64,000 nt of DNA from JAAXPZ01 sp965215705 (lineage in GTDB: Bacteria > Campylobacterota > Campylobacteria > Campylobacterales > Sulfurovaceae). The notes beneath the pieces were generated by a model. The model saw only the letters and a list, made by a program, of their open reading frames with translations. It ran no database searches and was not told where the DNA came from. Below, one piece after another: positions 17,501-26,865 of this stretch; the stretch's first letter is position 1, and the number at the start of each line of letters is the position of its first letter. Where the stretch lies: positions 186,001 to 250,000 of the forward strand of contig CBDCEE010000008.1 of the NCBI GenBank assembly GCA_965215705.1, in the 5' to 3' direction. The translations under genes and the position numbers were made by a program.

Positions 17501-19071
17501 AGACCCAGAATCATATCCTGAGATGGTACTGCAATCGCTTTACCTGATGCTGGGAGCAAAATATTCATAGAAGAGAGCATCAAGATCTTCGCCTCTGCAA
17601 TCGCCTCATCGGAGAGTGGTACGTGTACTGCCATCTGATCCCCATCAAAGTCCGCGTTGAATGCAGAACAGACGAGTGGGTGTAGCTGAATTGCTTTACC
17701 ATCGATTAGTCTTGGGTGGAATGCCTGAATCGAAAGCTTATGCAGTGTCGGTGCTCGGTTGAGGAGCACAGGATAGCTATCGACTACCTCTTCCAGACAC
17801 TCCCATACTTCATTGGACTGTTTTTCGATCATATTTTTGGCTTGCTTAAGTGTCGTAGCATAGCCTTTCTCTTCAAGTTTCGCCATCATATGTGGCCTGA
17901 AGAGCTCAAGTGCCATCTTCTTAGGTAGTCCACACTCATCCATACGCAAGTCCGGGCCTACGACAATAACGGAACGACCAGAGAAGTCCACACGTTTACC
18001 GAGAAGGTTTTGTCTGAATCGTCCCTGCTTACCCTTGATCGTCTCAGAGAGTGATTTGAGTGGTCGCTTGTTGGCACCTTTAACTGCATTGCTTCGTCTG
18101 CCGTTATCAAAGAGTGCATCGACCGCTTCTTGGAGCATACGCTTTTCATTTCTGACGATGATCTCTGGAGCATCCAGCTCTACCAGACGCTTGAGACGCT
18201 GGTTTCGGTTGATCACTCTTCTATAGAGGTCGTTGACATCAGAAACAGCAAATTTACCACCGTCCAAGCTGACCAATGGTCTCAGGTCAGGGGGGAGTAC
18301 CGGTAGGTAATCCAACATCATCCATTCAGGGCGGTTGCCTGAATGCAAGAATGCCTCAATAACTTTGAGTCGCTTGATGATAGTTTTTCTTTTTGCCTCT
18401 GATTTGGTTGCATTCATATCCTCTTTGAGAGTTTGAAGCATCTCTACCAAATCCAGTTCTCCGAGAAGTTCTTTGACGATCTCTCCTCCCATACGTGCAT
18501 CGAAGCCTGTATCACCAAATCTCTGTGAGATCATTTGATACTGCTCCTCATTGAGCACATCATTCTTCTGTAGAGGATTTTTACCTTCACTGTCATAACT
18601 GGCTTCACCAGGGCTCTTGACAATATATGCCTCATAATAGAGTACACGCTCCAGATCTTTCATCTTGACACCTAGCAAAATACCAATTCTGGAAGGAAGA
18701 GAGCTTACATACCAAATATGTGCTACGGGTGCTACAAGATCGATATGTCCCATACGGTTTCTTCGTACCTTTTTACTGGTTACTTCAACTCCACATTTTT
18801 CACAAACAACGCCCTTGTAACGCATCTTCTTGTACTTTCCGCAGAGACATTCGTAGTCATTGATCGGGCCGAAAATCTTGGCACAGAAAAGACCATCTCT
18901 CTCTGGTTTGAGGGTTCTATAGTTGATTGTCTCTGGCTTCTTCACTTCGCCATAACTCCAAGAGAGCACCTTTTCAGGACTGGCAACACGCAGTTGCAAT
19001 GCCTCTATGTCTCGTGGCTTCTCTTCGCTGTTGATGTCAATTGGTACTAGGTTTTCTAATTGCTTATTCAT
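14533..19071 (-). CDS. rpoC: DNA-directed RNA polymerase subunit beta prime
   Basis: Beta prime forms the polymerase clamp and active centre. The zinc-binding CLCGKYKKMRYKGVVCEKC is near residue 65, the catalytic magnesium loop NADFDGDQMAVHVPL near residue 460, and the C-terminal lobe is complete (1512 residues). The ATG at 19071 overlaps the last 8 nt of rpoB (ATGAATAA) and has AAGAGGGG in front; an in-frame start 27 nt upstream is less likely. The subunits are separate here, unlike the rpoBC fusion of Helicobacter. Confidence 0.98.
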   Translation of the reverse strand: MNKQLENLVPIDINSEEKPRDIEALQLRVASPEKVLSWSYGEVKKPETINYRTLKPERDGLFCAKIFGPINDYECLCGKYKKMRYKGVVCEKCGVEVTSKKVRRNRMGHIDLVAPVAHIWYVSSLPSRIGILLGVKMKDLERVLYYEAYIVKSPGEASYDSEGKNPLQKNDVLNEEQYQMISQRFGDTGFDARMGGEIVKELLGELDLVEMLQTLKEDMNATKSEAKRKTIIKRLKVIEAFLHSGNRPEWMMLDYLPVLPPDLRPLVSLDGGKFAVSDVNDLYRRVINRNQRLKRLVELDAPEIIVRNEKRMLQEAVDALFDNGRRSNAVKGANKRPLKSLSETIKGKQGRFRQNLLGKRVDFSGRSVIVVGPDLRMDECGLPKKMALELFRPHMMAKLEEKGYATTLKQAKNMIEKQSNEVWECLEEVVDSYPVLLNRAPTLHKLSIQAFHPRLIDGKAIQLHPLVCSAFNADFDGDQMAVHVPLSDEAIAEAKILMLSSMNILLPASGKAIAVPSQDMILGLYYLSLEKSDVIGQHKLFANVDEVFIAFEQQTLDLNARIRTVVEGEIVTTTAGRLILKSIMPDYVPQKLWNTIMKKKDIATLVDYIYKHSGISHTAEFLDNLKDMGFKYATKTGVSISIDDIKIPDTKDGIVAEAKVKVVEIQKQFGAGLLTDQERYNKIIDIWTDANNTIAEELMDLIKKDKDGFNSVYMMADSGARGSAAQIRQLSGMRGLMAKSDGSIIETPITSNFREGLNVLEYFISTHGARKGLADTALKTANAGYLTRKLIDVAQNVKVSMDDCGTHEGVEVSDIIVGNELIEPLSDRVYGRVIAEDVIDPVTNEVLLSEGTLIEEEEAQVIRDTGVRSVVMRAPASCKAPKGICAKCYGLNMAENRLVKTGEAVGVIAAQSIGEPGTQLTLRTFHTGGTASAGKEERQVVATKEGFVRYYNLTVHKNREDNLIVANRRNAGVLLVEPKIKALVSGKLSISILHDEVLLTVTPKKGEEYKYSLRKGDVAKANELAGVAGKVEGKLYLPLQDGDKVAEGDSIVETIQEGWSVPARIPFGSELKVENGAPIAQKVIANAKGKVKYFILKGDYLEALENIKKDSTVEEKGIFAVVVDESNHEAARHYISRGSVIHVENNDMLERGDTIAAPQTHTQIVIAEWDPYSEPIIAEQEGVVSFEDIIPGITASEQFDELTGDTRLELNEYIAAAYKPAIILAGKDGEIIRYQLDPKSILHVQDGAKVSIADILAKKPKAAITSKDITGGLPRVSELFEARRPKDIALIAKIDGLVSFGKPLRGKERIVITGDNGQVTEQFVDKGKMILVHTDEYVHAGERLTDGIVSSHDILESMGEKPLYEYIVSEVQQVYRRQGVNISDKHIEIIVSQMMRQVKVVESGDTKFIEADLVSNRKFQEENERIVKLGGEPAIAEPMLVGITRSAVGADSIISAASFQDTTKVLTSASIAGTVDTFEDLKENVVIGRLIPVGTGMLEMDDIKLESTEESE

Positions 19072-22000
19072 CGTCTGACCCCTCTTCTTTCTTTGCATAC
19101 AGTTCTGTGTCTAGTCCTAGAGCTTGAAGCTCTTTGGTGAGGACAAACATGGTCTCCGGGATACCAGATGCTGGTACACTCTCTCCTTTGGTGATAGCAC
19201 GATACGCTCTGGCACGTCCCTCTACATCGTCTGACTTGATGGTGAGCATCTCTTTGAGTGTATGTGCTGCTCCATATGCCTCAAGTGCCCAAACTTCCAT
19301 CTCTCCGAATCGCTGTCCACCAAACAATGCTTTACCACCGACTGGCTGTTGTGTAACCAGTGAGTATGGTCCCGTTGATCTGGCGTGTACTTTCTCATCG
19401 ACCAGGTGGTGCAGTTTAAGCATATACATATACCCTACATTGACACGTTCAGTCATCTGTTCACCTGTTTTACCGTCAAAGAGCACCATTTTGCCATCGC
19501 TATCCATTTTGGCCAGTTCAAACAGTTTGTCAAACTCTACTTGTGTCGGTGCTTCAAAGACAGGTGCAGCAAACTTCACACCATTACTCCAGTCTCTCGC
19601 ATGCTCAAGCAGCACTTCATCACTCATTGCCTTCAGCTCATTCTTGATTTTCATGAGCTTAGCAACATGGGCGATCTCAGTCATTTTGGCTCTAAGCTGT
19701 TTCAGGAAATCTGCCTGCTGCTTATCAAACATCTCTTGGATCTGATAGCCCAGTTTCTTTCCAACCAGCCCCAAGTGCACCTCAAGGATCTGTCCGATGT
19801 TCATACGTGAAGGTACTCCCAGTGGATTCAGGATCAGGTCAACTGGTGTACCGTCTTCCATATAAGGCATATCAATTTCGGGTACGATATTGGAAACGAT
19901 ACCTTTGTTTCCGTGTCGTCCTGCCATCTTGTCTCCTACCTTGAGTTTACGCTTGGTGGCGATATAGATCTTGACCAACTTGGTGACACCACTTGGAAGG
20001 ATATCGTCCTTCTCAAGCACTACCAATTTCTCTTCATGCTCTGTTTTGAGTCTCTTCTTCTGCTTAAGGAAGTAGTTTTTGATAGACTCATACTCTTTTT
20101 GCACCTCTTCAGAATAGGCTTGTGTAACGCCTTTGAGTGCAAAACGGTTGATCCCGGCGATCACCTCTTTGTTAAGCTTGTCTCCAGTTTTGTATTCAGT
20201 ATCACTTACCATCACATCACTAACAAGCGCATACTCGGAAAGATGTGCTACGATACGAGGCATCTCTTCTCTATCGATCATCAAAAGCTGATCATGGTGT
20301 TCACTATCGAGTCTTCCTTTCTCCTCTTCATAGGCCTTGATCGATCTGGCGTCTCTTTTATAGCCTTTCTTTGTAAAGATCTTGATATCCACAACCACAC
20401 CTTCCATAGAGGCTGGACAGTAGAGTGATTTATTCACCACATGACCTGCTTTTTCGCCAAAGATGGCACGAAGCAGTCTCTCTTCTGGTGTAGGCTTTAT
20501 CTCACCTTTTGGAGATACTTTTCCTACAAGAATCATGCCTGGCTTGACATAGGTACCGATCTCGACGATACCACTCTCATCCAAGTGCAAGAGCTCATCT
20601 TCACGTACATTCAGGATATCTCTGGTGATCTCCTCTGTTCCATGTTTGAGCTCTCTGGCTTCTACCTCTTTCTCATAAATATGTACGGAGGTAAACGTAT
20701 CTTCTCTGATCATCTTTTCTGAGATAACAATCGCATCCTCATAGTTGTATCCGTTCCATGGCATGAAGGCAACGAGCGAATTCTTACCAATAGCAAGCTC
20801 ACCTTTGTCCATATTTGGACCATCCGCAATTACTTGACCCTCAGCTACCTCTTGACCCAGTTTTGCGATAGGTGTCTGCGTGAACGTAGTGTTCTGGTTG
20901 GTTCTCATGTTCTTTTCGAGGCCATAGTGATCGATAAAAACACCGCTCTCATCTTCACCCATGACATAGATACCTTTGGCATCCACTTTCTCTATACGAC
21001 CTGCCCTTTTGGCTTTGACAGACTCCCATGAGTCACGACTCACGATCGCTTCCATACCAGTACCTACCATCGGTGCTTCTGTTTTAAGCAATGGCACTGC
21101 CTGACGCTGCATGTTTGATCCCATCAGTGCACGGTTGGCATCATCATGCTCCAAGAAAGGGATCAATGCTGCAGTAGAACCAGATATCATCAATGGAGAG
21201 ATATCGATCAAGTCTACTTTGGCAGATTCATTCAAACCGATATTTCCATTGTGTCTGGTTTCAATAAGCTCTTCAACAATATAGCCCTTTTCATCTACAT
21301 TGGTAGATGCTGGAGCAATGATCTTGTCCTCTTCCTGTGTGGCAGTGATATAGACGATCTCATCTGTTACTTGTCTATCTTTAACCACTTTATAGGGAGC
21401 CTCGATAAATCCAAGCTCATTGACTTTGGCATAGGTTGCCAGTGTATTGATCAAACCAATGTTTTGCCCTTCCGGTGTCTCTATCGGACAGATGCGCCCA
21501 TAGTGTGTCGGGTGAACATCTCTGACTTCAAATCCAGCTCTCTCTTTCACCAAACCACCTTCTCCAAGTGCAGAAAGTCTTCTTTTGTGTGTTACTTCAG
21601 ACAGAGGGTTTGTCTGATCCATAAACTGGGAAAGCTGTCCGCTTGAGAAAAACTCCAAGATTGTATTGGTGATCATTTTGGAATTGACCAAGTCATGTGG
21701 CATCAACTCATCCAATGCACCAGAGATCGTCGGCATTTTGTCTCTGATCGCTTTTTGCATCTTCATGAGTCCATTATGGAGTTCATTCCCAAGCAATTCT
21801 CCAATCGCACGAATACGACGGTTACCCAAGTGGTCACGATCATCGATATGTCCTTGACCATTCTTTACTTTGATCAGATACTTCACAGTATTGACAATAT
21901 CCTCTGCCGTCAATACTGCGATATACTCTGGCACATCCTGCCCTAGTTTATGGTTCATCTTCATACGACCGACTTTTGTCAGGTCATAACGCTCCGGATC

Positions 22001-23218
22001 AAAGAAAAGCTCTTTGAGGAACTTCTTTGCTGCATCTGGGGTGACTGGTTCACCAGGTCTCATTGCTTTATAGATACGGATCGCAGAGAGAAGGTTTTCA
22101 TCTTCGATACCTTCTGTCTGCTTGAGGAGTCTAAGGCTCTCACTATCTGCAATAAATGCCTTGATGATAGAACTATCTGTATCTTCTGCAAGGTCATTAG
22201 CGATTGTGATCGTCTCGATACCATTATCAATAATCTTCTTGAGCTTATTCTCGTCTAGTGCGGTAACCACATCATACAATACTTCACCACTCTCCTGATC
22301 GATGATAGGCTTAGCTAGGTGCCTCTCCATCAATGTCTCTATAGGATATTCGATCCACTCCAGACCCTCTTCTGCCAATTTTTCTGCTTTTTTCTTAGTC
22401 AGACGCTTACCGGCAGCCACGATCACATTGCCATCTACATCTTTGATGTCCTGCTCTGCTCTACCGATCACATCGGCGATATCAAACTTCATCAAGAATC
22501 GGTTATCTCTGATTGTGATCTCTTTGGTAGGGTAGAAAAGCTTGATAATATCTTCTTTACTATAGTCCAACGCTCTAAAAAGGATCGTGACAGGAATTTT
22601 TCTTCTTTTGTTGATTCTTGCATAAAGAATATCTTTAGCATCATACTCAAAGTAGAGCCAGCTTCCACGATCTGGAATAATCTGTGCAGAGTAGATCAGT
22701 TTATTGGCGGTAGTCGTTGCTTCTGCCTCTTTGAAGATAACACCTGGTGATCTATGCAGTTGGTTAACGATCACTCTCTCCACACCATTAACGATAAAAG
22801 AGGTTCTATCCGTCATGAGAGGGATATCTCTCACATAGACACCCTGCTCTTTGATCTCTTTGGGATCAAGTTTCTCACCGGTTTTTTCATCGCGGTTCCA
22901 AATAGTCAAAGCAATATTGAGCTTGAGAGAGACAGAATAGGTCAATCCTCTCTCCATGCACTCTCGTACCGTATATTTCGGCTTGATCACCTCTATCCCT
23001 TTGTAGTCCAAAGTGATACGGTTTTGTTGATCATGGATAGGGAAAGAGGATTTAAATACCTTTTCAATGATACTGTTTGATCTGTCTTTGGCATCAAGCA
23101 TCAAAAAGTTTTCATAACTTTTTTGGTGAAGCTGGAGGAGGTTGGGGATTTCTATCTCTCTAGGAGTTTTAGAAAAATCAACGCGAAGTCTGTTTCCTGA
23201 ATGTAACGAGTTTAACAT
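19064..23218 (-). CDS. rpoB: DNA-directed RNA polymerase subunit beta
   Basis: Beta subunit of RNA polymerase, 1384 residues. The rifampicin region SQFMDQTNPLSEVTHKRRLS, the downstream GRICPIETPEGQNIGLI and the C-terminal GGQRFGEMEVWALEAYGA are intact, and the rifampicin region reads as wild type. The gene ends in an acidic tail overlapping the rpoC start. About 210 bp separate it from rplL; I see no strong terminator or promoter there. Confidence 0.98.
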   Translation of the reverse strand: MLNSLHSGNRLRVDFSKTPREIEIPNLLQLHQKSYENFLMLDAKDRSNSIIEKVFKSSFPIHDQQNRITLDYKGIEVIKPKYTVRECMERGLTYSVSLKLNIALTIWNRDEKTGEKLDPKEIKEQGVYVRDIPLMTDRTSFIVNGVERVIVNQLHRSPGVIFKEAEATTTANKLIYSAQIIPDRGSWLYFEYDAKDILYARINKRRKIPVTILFRALDYSKEDIIKLFYPTKEITIRDNRFLMKFDIADVIGRAEQDIKDVDGNVIVAAGKRLTKKKAEKLAEEGLEWIEYPIETLMERHLAKPIIDQESGEVLYDVVTALDENKLKKIIDNGIETITIANDLAEDTDSSIIKAFIADSESLRLLKQTEGIEDENLLSAIRIYKAMRPGEPVTPDAAKKFLKELFFDPERYDLTKVGRMKMNHKLGQDVPEYIAVLTAEDIVNTVKYLIKVKNGQGHIDDRDHLGNRRIRAIGELLGNELHNGLMKMQKAIRDKMPTISGALDELMPHDLVNSKMITNTILEFFSSGQLSQFMDQTNPLSEVTHKRRLSALGEGGLVKERAGFEVRDVHPTHYGRICPIETPEGQNIGLINTLATYAKVNELGFIEAPYKVVKDRQVTDEIVYITATQEEDKIIAPASTNVDEKGYIVEELIETRHNGNIGLNESAKVDLIDISPLMISGSTAALIPFLEHDDANRALMGSNMQRQAVPLLKTEAPMVGTGMEAIVSRDSWESVKAKRAGRIEKVDAKGIYVMGEDESGVFIDHYGLEKNMRTNQNTTFTQTPIAKLGQEVAEGQVIADGPNMDKGELAIGKNSLVAFMPWNGYNYEDAIVISEKMIREDTFTSVHIYEKEVEARELKHGTEEITRDILNVREDELLHLDESGIVEIGTYVKPGMILVGKVSPKGEIKPTPEERLLRAIFGEKAGHVVNKSLYCPASMEGVVVDIKIFTKKGYKRDARSIKAYEEEKGRLDSEHHDQLLMIDREEMPRIVAHLSEYALVSDVMVSDTEYKTGDKLNKEVIAGINRFALKGVTQAYSEEVQKEYESIKNYFLKQKKRLKTEHEEKLVVLEKDDILPSGVTKLVKIYIATKRKLKVGDKMAGRHGNKGIVSNIVPEIDMPYMEDGTPVDLILNPLGVPSRMNIGQILEVHLGLVGKKLGYQIQEMFDKQQADFLKQLRAKMTEIAHVAKLMKIKNELKAMSDEVLLEHARDWSNGVKFAAPVFEAPTQVEFDKLFELAKMDSDGKMVLFDGKTGEQMTERVNVGYMYMLKLHHLVDEKVHARSTGPYSLVTQQPVGGKALFGGQRFGEMEVWALEAYGAAHTLKEMLTIKSDDVEGRARAYRAITKGESVPASGIPETMFVLTKELQALGLDTELYAKKEEGSDDE

Positions 23219-23429
23219 TGGGTAACCTTTTGAATGGTTTTATATGTGATAATTTGATTAAGTGAGGAATAAATCCGCTCTGTTTGTGCTCAGTCTATGG
23301 GCATACAAAAAAGCTATAGCAAGAGGGTATGAAATGTCTCTGAATAGTTTGTCACTATGTCCAATAAATTAGATATTGCAAAGCAACCAAGAAGTATAGC
23401 AAAAAATGCCATACAACTTGATAAATGGT

Positions 23430-23804
23430 CTACTTAAGCTCGCAAGAAGCGCCAGCCTCTTCGATCTGCTTTTTAAACTCTTCTGCTTCTTCTTTAGAAA
23501 CACCCTCTTTAAGTACAGATGGAGTCTCTTCTACAGCAGCTTTTGCCTCTTTAAGGCCAAGACCTGTAATAGCTCTTACTACTTTGATCGCATTGATCTT
23601 TTTCGCACCAGCATCTGTCAAGACTACATTGAATTCAGTCTGCTCTTCAGCAGCCTCACCACCAGCGGCAGCACCACCAGCAGCTACAACTGTAGCCTGT
23701 GCAGTTACGCCAAATTTCTCTTCGAACTCTTTTACGAGCTCAGAAAGCTCAAGTACTGACATGTTTGAGATAAACTCAAGAACATCTTCTTTAGTTGTTG
23801 CCAT
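23430..23804 (-). CDS. rplL: 50S ribosomal protein L7/L12
   Basis: L7/L12 forms the ribosomal stalk that recruits translational GTPases. The N-terminal dimerisation helix, an Ala/Gly-rich hinge (AAGGAAAGGEAAEE) and the C-terminal domain with KKINAIKVVRAITGLGLKEAKAAVE are all present in 124 residues. It follows rplJ by 60 nt on the same strand. Confidence 0.98.
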   Translation of the reverse strand: MATTKEDVLEFISNMSVLELSELVKEFEEKFGVTAQATVVAAGGAAAGGEAAEEQTEFNVVLTDAGAKKINAIKVVRAITGLGLKEAKAAVEETPSVLKEGVSKEEAEEFKKQIEEAGASCELK

Positions 23805-23864
23805 TTTAAATCCTTAAAATAAATATTTCTGTTTTATTAAGAGAGCTCTGTGGCTCTCACCACA

Positions 23865-24350
23865 CTATGCCTCTGATTCTTTTTTGTCTGCCAATGCTTT
23901 TAGACCAATCGTAAAGTTCTGTACTGGTGCATTCCAAACATTAAGCAACATACCGATAAGTTCGTCTCTCGTAGGCAGCTTAGCCATTGCATTAATCGTT
24001 TCGATATCCGCTGTTTTACCTTCAAGCAAACCACTTTTGATAGAGAACTTGTCTTTAAAAGTTGTTGCAGCTTTATCAGCAATCTTACAAGGAAGCACCT
24101 GAGTCTCACCCCAGATGATCAAGTTAGTCTCTGTTAGCGCGAGATCATCACATCCTGCATTTTTCAATGCGATTGATGCCAATGTGTTCTTCACAACCAT
24201 AACTTTGTTGTCATCTTCTTTTGCCTGTGCTCTTACAGACTCAAGATCTGGAACAGTCATACCTTTGTAATCACATACAATAATGGCTCCTGCCTCTTTA
24301 AACTCAGCAGTCATATGAGCAACAAGTTGCTCTTTTTCAGTTCTTGTCAT
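23865..24350 (-). CDS. rplJ: 50S ribosomal protein L10
   Basis: L10 anchors the L7/L12 dimers to 23S rRNA. The protein begins MTRTEKEQLVAHMTAEF and shows the typical VVKNTLASIALKNAG stretch; the C-terminal helix for L12 binding is present. At 161 residues the length is usual for the phylum. A 200-bp structured leader precedes it. Confidence 0.96.
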   Translation of the reverse strand: MTRTEKEQLVAHMTAEFKEAGAIIVCDYKGMTVPDLESVRAQAKEDDNKVMVVKNTLASIALKNAGCDDLALTETNLIIWGETQVLPCKIADKAATTFKDKFSIKSGLLEGKTADIETINAMAKLPTRDELIGMLLNVWNAPVQNFTIGLKALADKKESEA

Positions 24351-24553
24351 TTTTTCTCCTTCCGACCTTCTAGCAGGGTATATGGTCTATACCATACCCA
24401 TCTACCATTTCTGATAGATTAATTAAGCTTTTGCCCCGACTATCTTCAGTCTAAGATTAGAGTGGTAAAGATTACCCTCAACAGAATATTGACCTACAAT
24501 ACTCTATTGAAGCTAGATGCCTTTGGCTCTCGATGAGAACCAAAAGCACTCTT
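24351..24553 (-). promoter_or_regulatory. rplJ leader region with strong stem-loop (candidate L10 leader)
   Basis: Between rplA and rplJ the RNA contains TTTGGTTCTC-ATC-GAGAGCCAAA (24522-24544), a ten-pair stem with one G-U, and nearer to rplJ a GGTATGG/CCATATACC-like helix. L10-L12 autoregulation through the rplJ leader is known in several bacteria. Assignment here is by position and structure only. Confidence 0.4.
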
Positions 24554-25258
24554 TTACTTCATCTCCATCAGTTCAGTAGTATCAAGCTTCACAGCTGGAC
24601 TCATCGTGAGTGACAGTGCGCCACTTTTGATATATCTACCTTTTGCACTGGCTGGTTTTGCTTTGTTAATCTTTCCCATAAAGGCAGCAAAGTTCTCTTT
24701 GAGTTTTTCAACATCAAAACTTGCTTTACCGATACCCGCATGAACATTTCCTTTTTTATCAACACGGAAATTTACCTGTCCACTCTTGGCATTGTTGACC
24801 GCAGTAGCCACATCCATAGTTACTGTACCCGTCTTTGGGTTTGGCATGAGACCTTTTGGCCCCAATACTCTAGCTACCTTACCAAGTACACCCATCATAT
24901 CTGGTGTTGCAATAACCGTATCAAAGTTTATATTGCCTGCTTGGATATCCTCGATCAATGCATCTGCATCTACCAAGTCTGCACCGGCAGCTTTGGCCTC
25001 ATCTACTTTGTCACCTTTGGCAAATACTGCCACGATGACTTTTTTCCCTGTACCATGAGGCATCACTACAGAGCCTCTGACCATCTGGTCTGCATGTCTA
25101 GGGTCTACATTGAGCTGCAAAACAACTTCAAATGTCTCATCAAACTTTGCTGATTTGAGACCTTTTGTTGTTTCTATTGCTTCTTCTACACCGTATATTT
25201 TCGTTTTATCAATCTTTTCTAGAAGTGTCTGTGTTCTTTTACTTGCTTTTTTTGCCAT
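24554..25258 (-). CDS. rplA: 50S ribosomal protein L1
   Basis: L1 forms the mobile L1 stalk near the E site and can repress its own mRNA. The motif MMGVLGKVARVLGPKGLMPNPK is the family signature, and GKASFDVEKLKENF follows. The length of 234 residues is normal. It follows rplK by 58 nt. Confidence 0.98.
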   Translation of the reverse strand: MAKKASKRTQTLLEKIDKTKIYGVEEAIETTKGLKSAKFDETFEVVLQLNVDPRHADQMVRGSVVMPHGTGKKVIVAVFAKGDKVDEAKAAGADLVDADALIEDIQAGNINFDTVIATPDMMGVLGKVARVLGPKGLMPNPKTGTVTMDVATAVNNAKSGQVNFRVDKKGNVHAGIGKASFDVEKLKENFAAFMGKINKAKPASAKGRYIKSGALSLTMSPAVKLDTTELMEMK

Positions 25259-25316
25259 TGTTATTCTCCGCTAATTTTGCTCCCACTTTCTTTTAAATCT
25301 AAAGTGGTAAAAAGAT

Positions 25317-25742
25317 TTACTCCGCTATCTCGATACCCATGCTTCTGCATGAGCCGGCAATGATCTTCGCTGCCACATCTCTATCGTCCGTGTTCAGGTC
25401 TGCAATCTTGAGATCAACGATCTTATAGAGTTGCTCCTGTGTCAATGTTGCCACTTTATTTAACAGTGGGTTGTCTGTACCTTTTTTGATACCAGCTTCT
25501 TTGAGTATAAGATCACTCGCTGGAGGCTGCTTAAGCTCCATGGTGAAGCTTTTATCTGTATAGACTGTCACCACTACAGGGATTTTGAATCCCATTTTAT
25601 CTTTGGACTTCTCATTGAATGCTTTACAGAATTCCATGATATTGACACCTCTTTGACCAAGTGCAGGACCAACCGGTGGTGATGGGTTGGCTTGACCTGC
25701 AGGGATCATCATTTTGAACTTTTCAGCAATTTTTTTTGCCAT
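25317..25742 (-). CDS. rplK: 50S ribosomal protein L11
   Basis: L11 forms the GTPase-associated centre with 23S rRNA and is needed for RelA-type stringent signalling. The proline-rich IPAGQANPSPPVGPALGQRG and the C-terminal AAKIIAGSCRSMGIEI are typical. The length is 141 residues. It lies between nusG and rplA. Confidence 0.98.
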   Translation of the reverse strand: MAKKIAEKFKMMIPAGQANPSPPVGPALGQRGVNIMEFCKAFNEKSKDKMGFKIPVVVTVYTDKSFTMELKQPPASDLILKEAGIKKGTDNPLLNKVATLTQEQLYKIVDLKIADLNTDDRDVAAKIIAGSCRSMGIEIAE

Positions 25743-25802
25743 GTTGTCTTCCTTCTTTTAGATTGATATTCGCTACCTATTTTAAGTCTTGAGCGAAAAA
25801 GA

Positions 25803-26333
25803 CTAGATTATCTTCTCTACCTGTGTATAAAGTATCTCAACCGGTGTATTTCGACCGAATATAGATACATTCAGTTTCAATTTCCCATGGTCAAGGTCAT
25901 ACTCTTCAACCATTCCTGTAAAGTTTGCAAATGGCCCATCAATAATACGCACCATCTCACCTGTCTCAAAGTCAACCTTTGGACGAGGAGCACCTTGGTT
26001 CTCCATCTTGTCCAAAATTACTTTGATATCAGCATCGGTCAGTGCAGTTGGTGTTTTCTGCTCCCCGATAAAACGAGAAACTCTTGGAAGACTCTGTATT
26101 TTGTGCCAGAGATCAGTATCGAGAGCAATAGAGGCAAAAACATATCCTGAGTAGAGTGTTCTCTCAGTGATCTTCTTCTCGCCGTTTTTGACTTCGATAA
26201 CCTCTTCTGTAGGCACAACAACCTGATCTACTTTCTCTTCAAGACCATAGTCTTTTGCCAACTGCTCTATCCCTGCTTTGACAGATTTTTCACTGCCAGA
26301 GTAAGTCTGTATTGCGTACCATTGATAAGCCAT
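25803..26333 (-). CDS. nusG: Transcription termination/antitermination factor NusG
   Basis: NusG binds RNA polymerase and links it to Rho or to the ribosome. The NGN domain starts MAYQWYAIQTYSGSEKSVK and contains GYVFASIALD; the KOW motif is MVRIIDGPFANFTGMVEEYD. The length is 176 residues with no insert domain. It begins 11 nt after secE. Confidence 0.97.
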   Translation of the reverse strand: MAYQWYAIQTYSGSEKSVKAGIEQLAKDYGLEEKVDQVVVPTEEVIEVKNGEKKITERTLYSGYVFASIALDTDLWHKIQSLPRVSRFIGEQKTPTALTDADIKVILDKMENQGAPRPKVDFETGEMVRIIDGPFANFTGMVEEYDLDHGKLKLNVSIFGRNTPVEILYTQVEKII

Positions 26334-26344
26334 CTGTATATCCC

Positions 26345-26524
26345 TTATATTGTAGATGACACTACAGTTGACATCAACATATCAACCAGTGCTAAAAATA
26401 TAGATATGACTGTCACAACCAGTAATACCGCTACAAATGCTTGTCGTACTTGCACTTTCGTTGGAAAGATAACTTTATCTAATTCAATTCTTGCGTTTTT
26501 AAATAATTTTGTTAATTTTCCCAT
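26345..26524 (-). CDS. secE: Preprotein translocase subunit SecE
   Basis: SecE clamps SecY in the general secretion channel. This is the short one-helix form: 59 residues with an amphipathic N-terminus (MGKLTKLFKNARIELDKVIFPTK) and one membrane helix (residues of about 33-55). The frame stays open upstream, but that part is translated tRNA(Trp) sequence, so the ATG at 26524 is chosen. Confidence 0.95.
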   Translation of the reverse strand: MGKLTKLFKNARIELDKVIFPTKVQVRQAFVAVLLVVTVISIFLALVDMLMSTVVSSTI

Positions 26525-26541
26525 TGTGTTACCTTTTCTTA

Positions 26542-26617
26542 TGGCAGGCCAAGAGGGACTCGAACCCCCGGCACCTGGTTTTGGAGACCAGTGCTCTACC
26601 AACTGAGCTATTGGCCT
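26542..26617 (-). tRNA. tRNA-Trp (anticodon CCA)
   Basis: The minus strand folds as a full cloverleaf: acceptor AGGCCAA, D-arm AGCTCAGTTGGTAGAGC, anticodon loop CTCCAAA, T-arm GGGGGTTCGAGTCCC. The 3' CCA is encoded (76 nt in all). It sits between rpmG and secE, a conserved position in the phylum. Confidence 0.97.
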
Positions 26618-26633
26618 AGAAAAGAGCAGAAGC

Positions 26634-26786
26634 TTAGAGCTTCATCTCTTTGTGTTCAGTATGTGCTCTACACCACTTACAATACTTCTTAAGTGTAAGC
26701 TTCCCTGTAGTTGTCTTCTTGTTCTTGGTTGTGTGATAGTTACGTCTTGTGCACTTTTCACATCCAAGGTGAATTGTTTCTCTCAT
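26634..26786 (-). CDS. rpmG: 50S ribosomal protein L33
   Basis: A 50-residue gene read on the minus strand: MRETIHLGCEKCTRRNYHTT through KLTLKKYCKWCRAHTEHKEMKL. Two pairs of cysteines (CEKC and CKWC) give the zinc-binding form of L33, as opposed to the zinc-free paralogue many bacteria also keep. AGAGGAGA precedes the ATG. It lies between tuf and tRNA-Trp. Confidence 0.95.
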   Translation of the reverse strand: MRETIHLGCEKCTRRNYHTTKNKKTTTGKLTLKKYCKWCRAHTEHKEMKL

Positions 26787-26865
26787 GTTATCTCCTCTAA
26801 AGTTCAAAAGACCCTGATTTACTAACCAGAGTCTCTTGTGATCGTTCTAATAGAACCGAATAATT

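Noticed and set aside
14444..23080. Many plus-strand frames of 60-200 residues across rpoC and rpoB
   Set aside because: They are antisense to conserved polymerase genes and match nothing recognisable.
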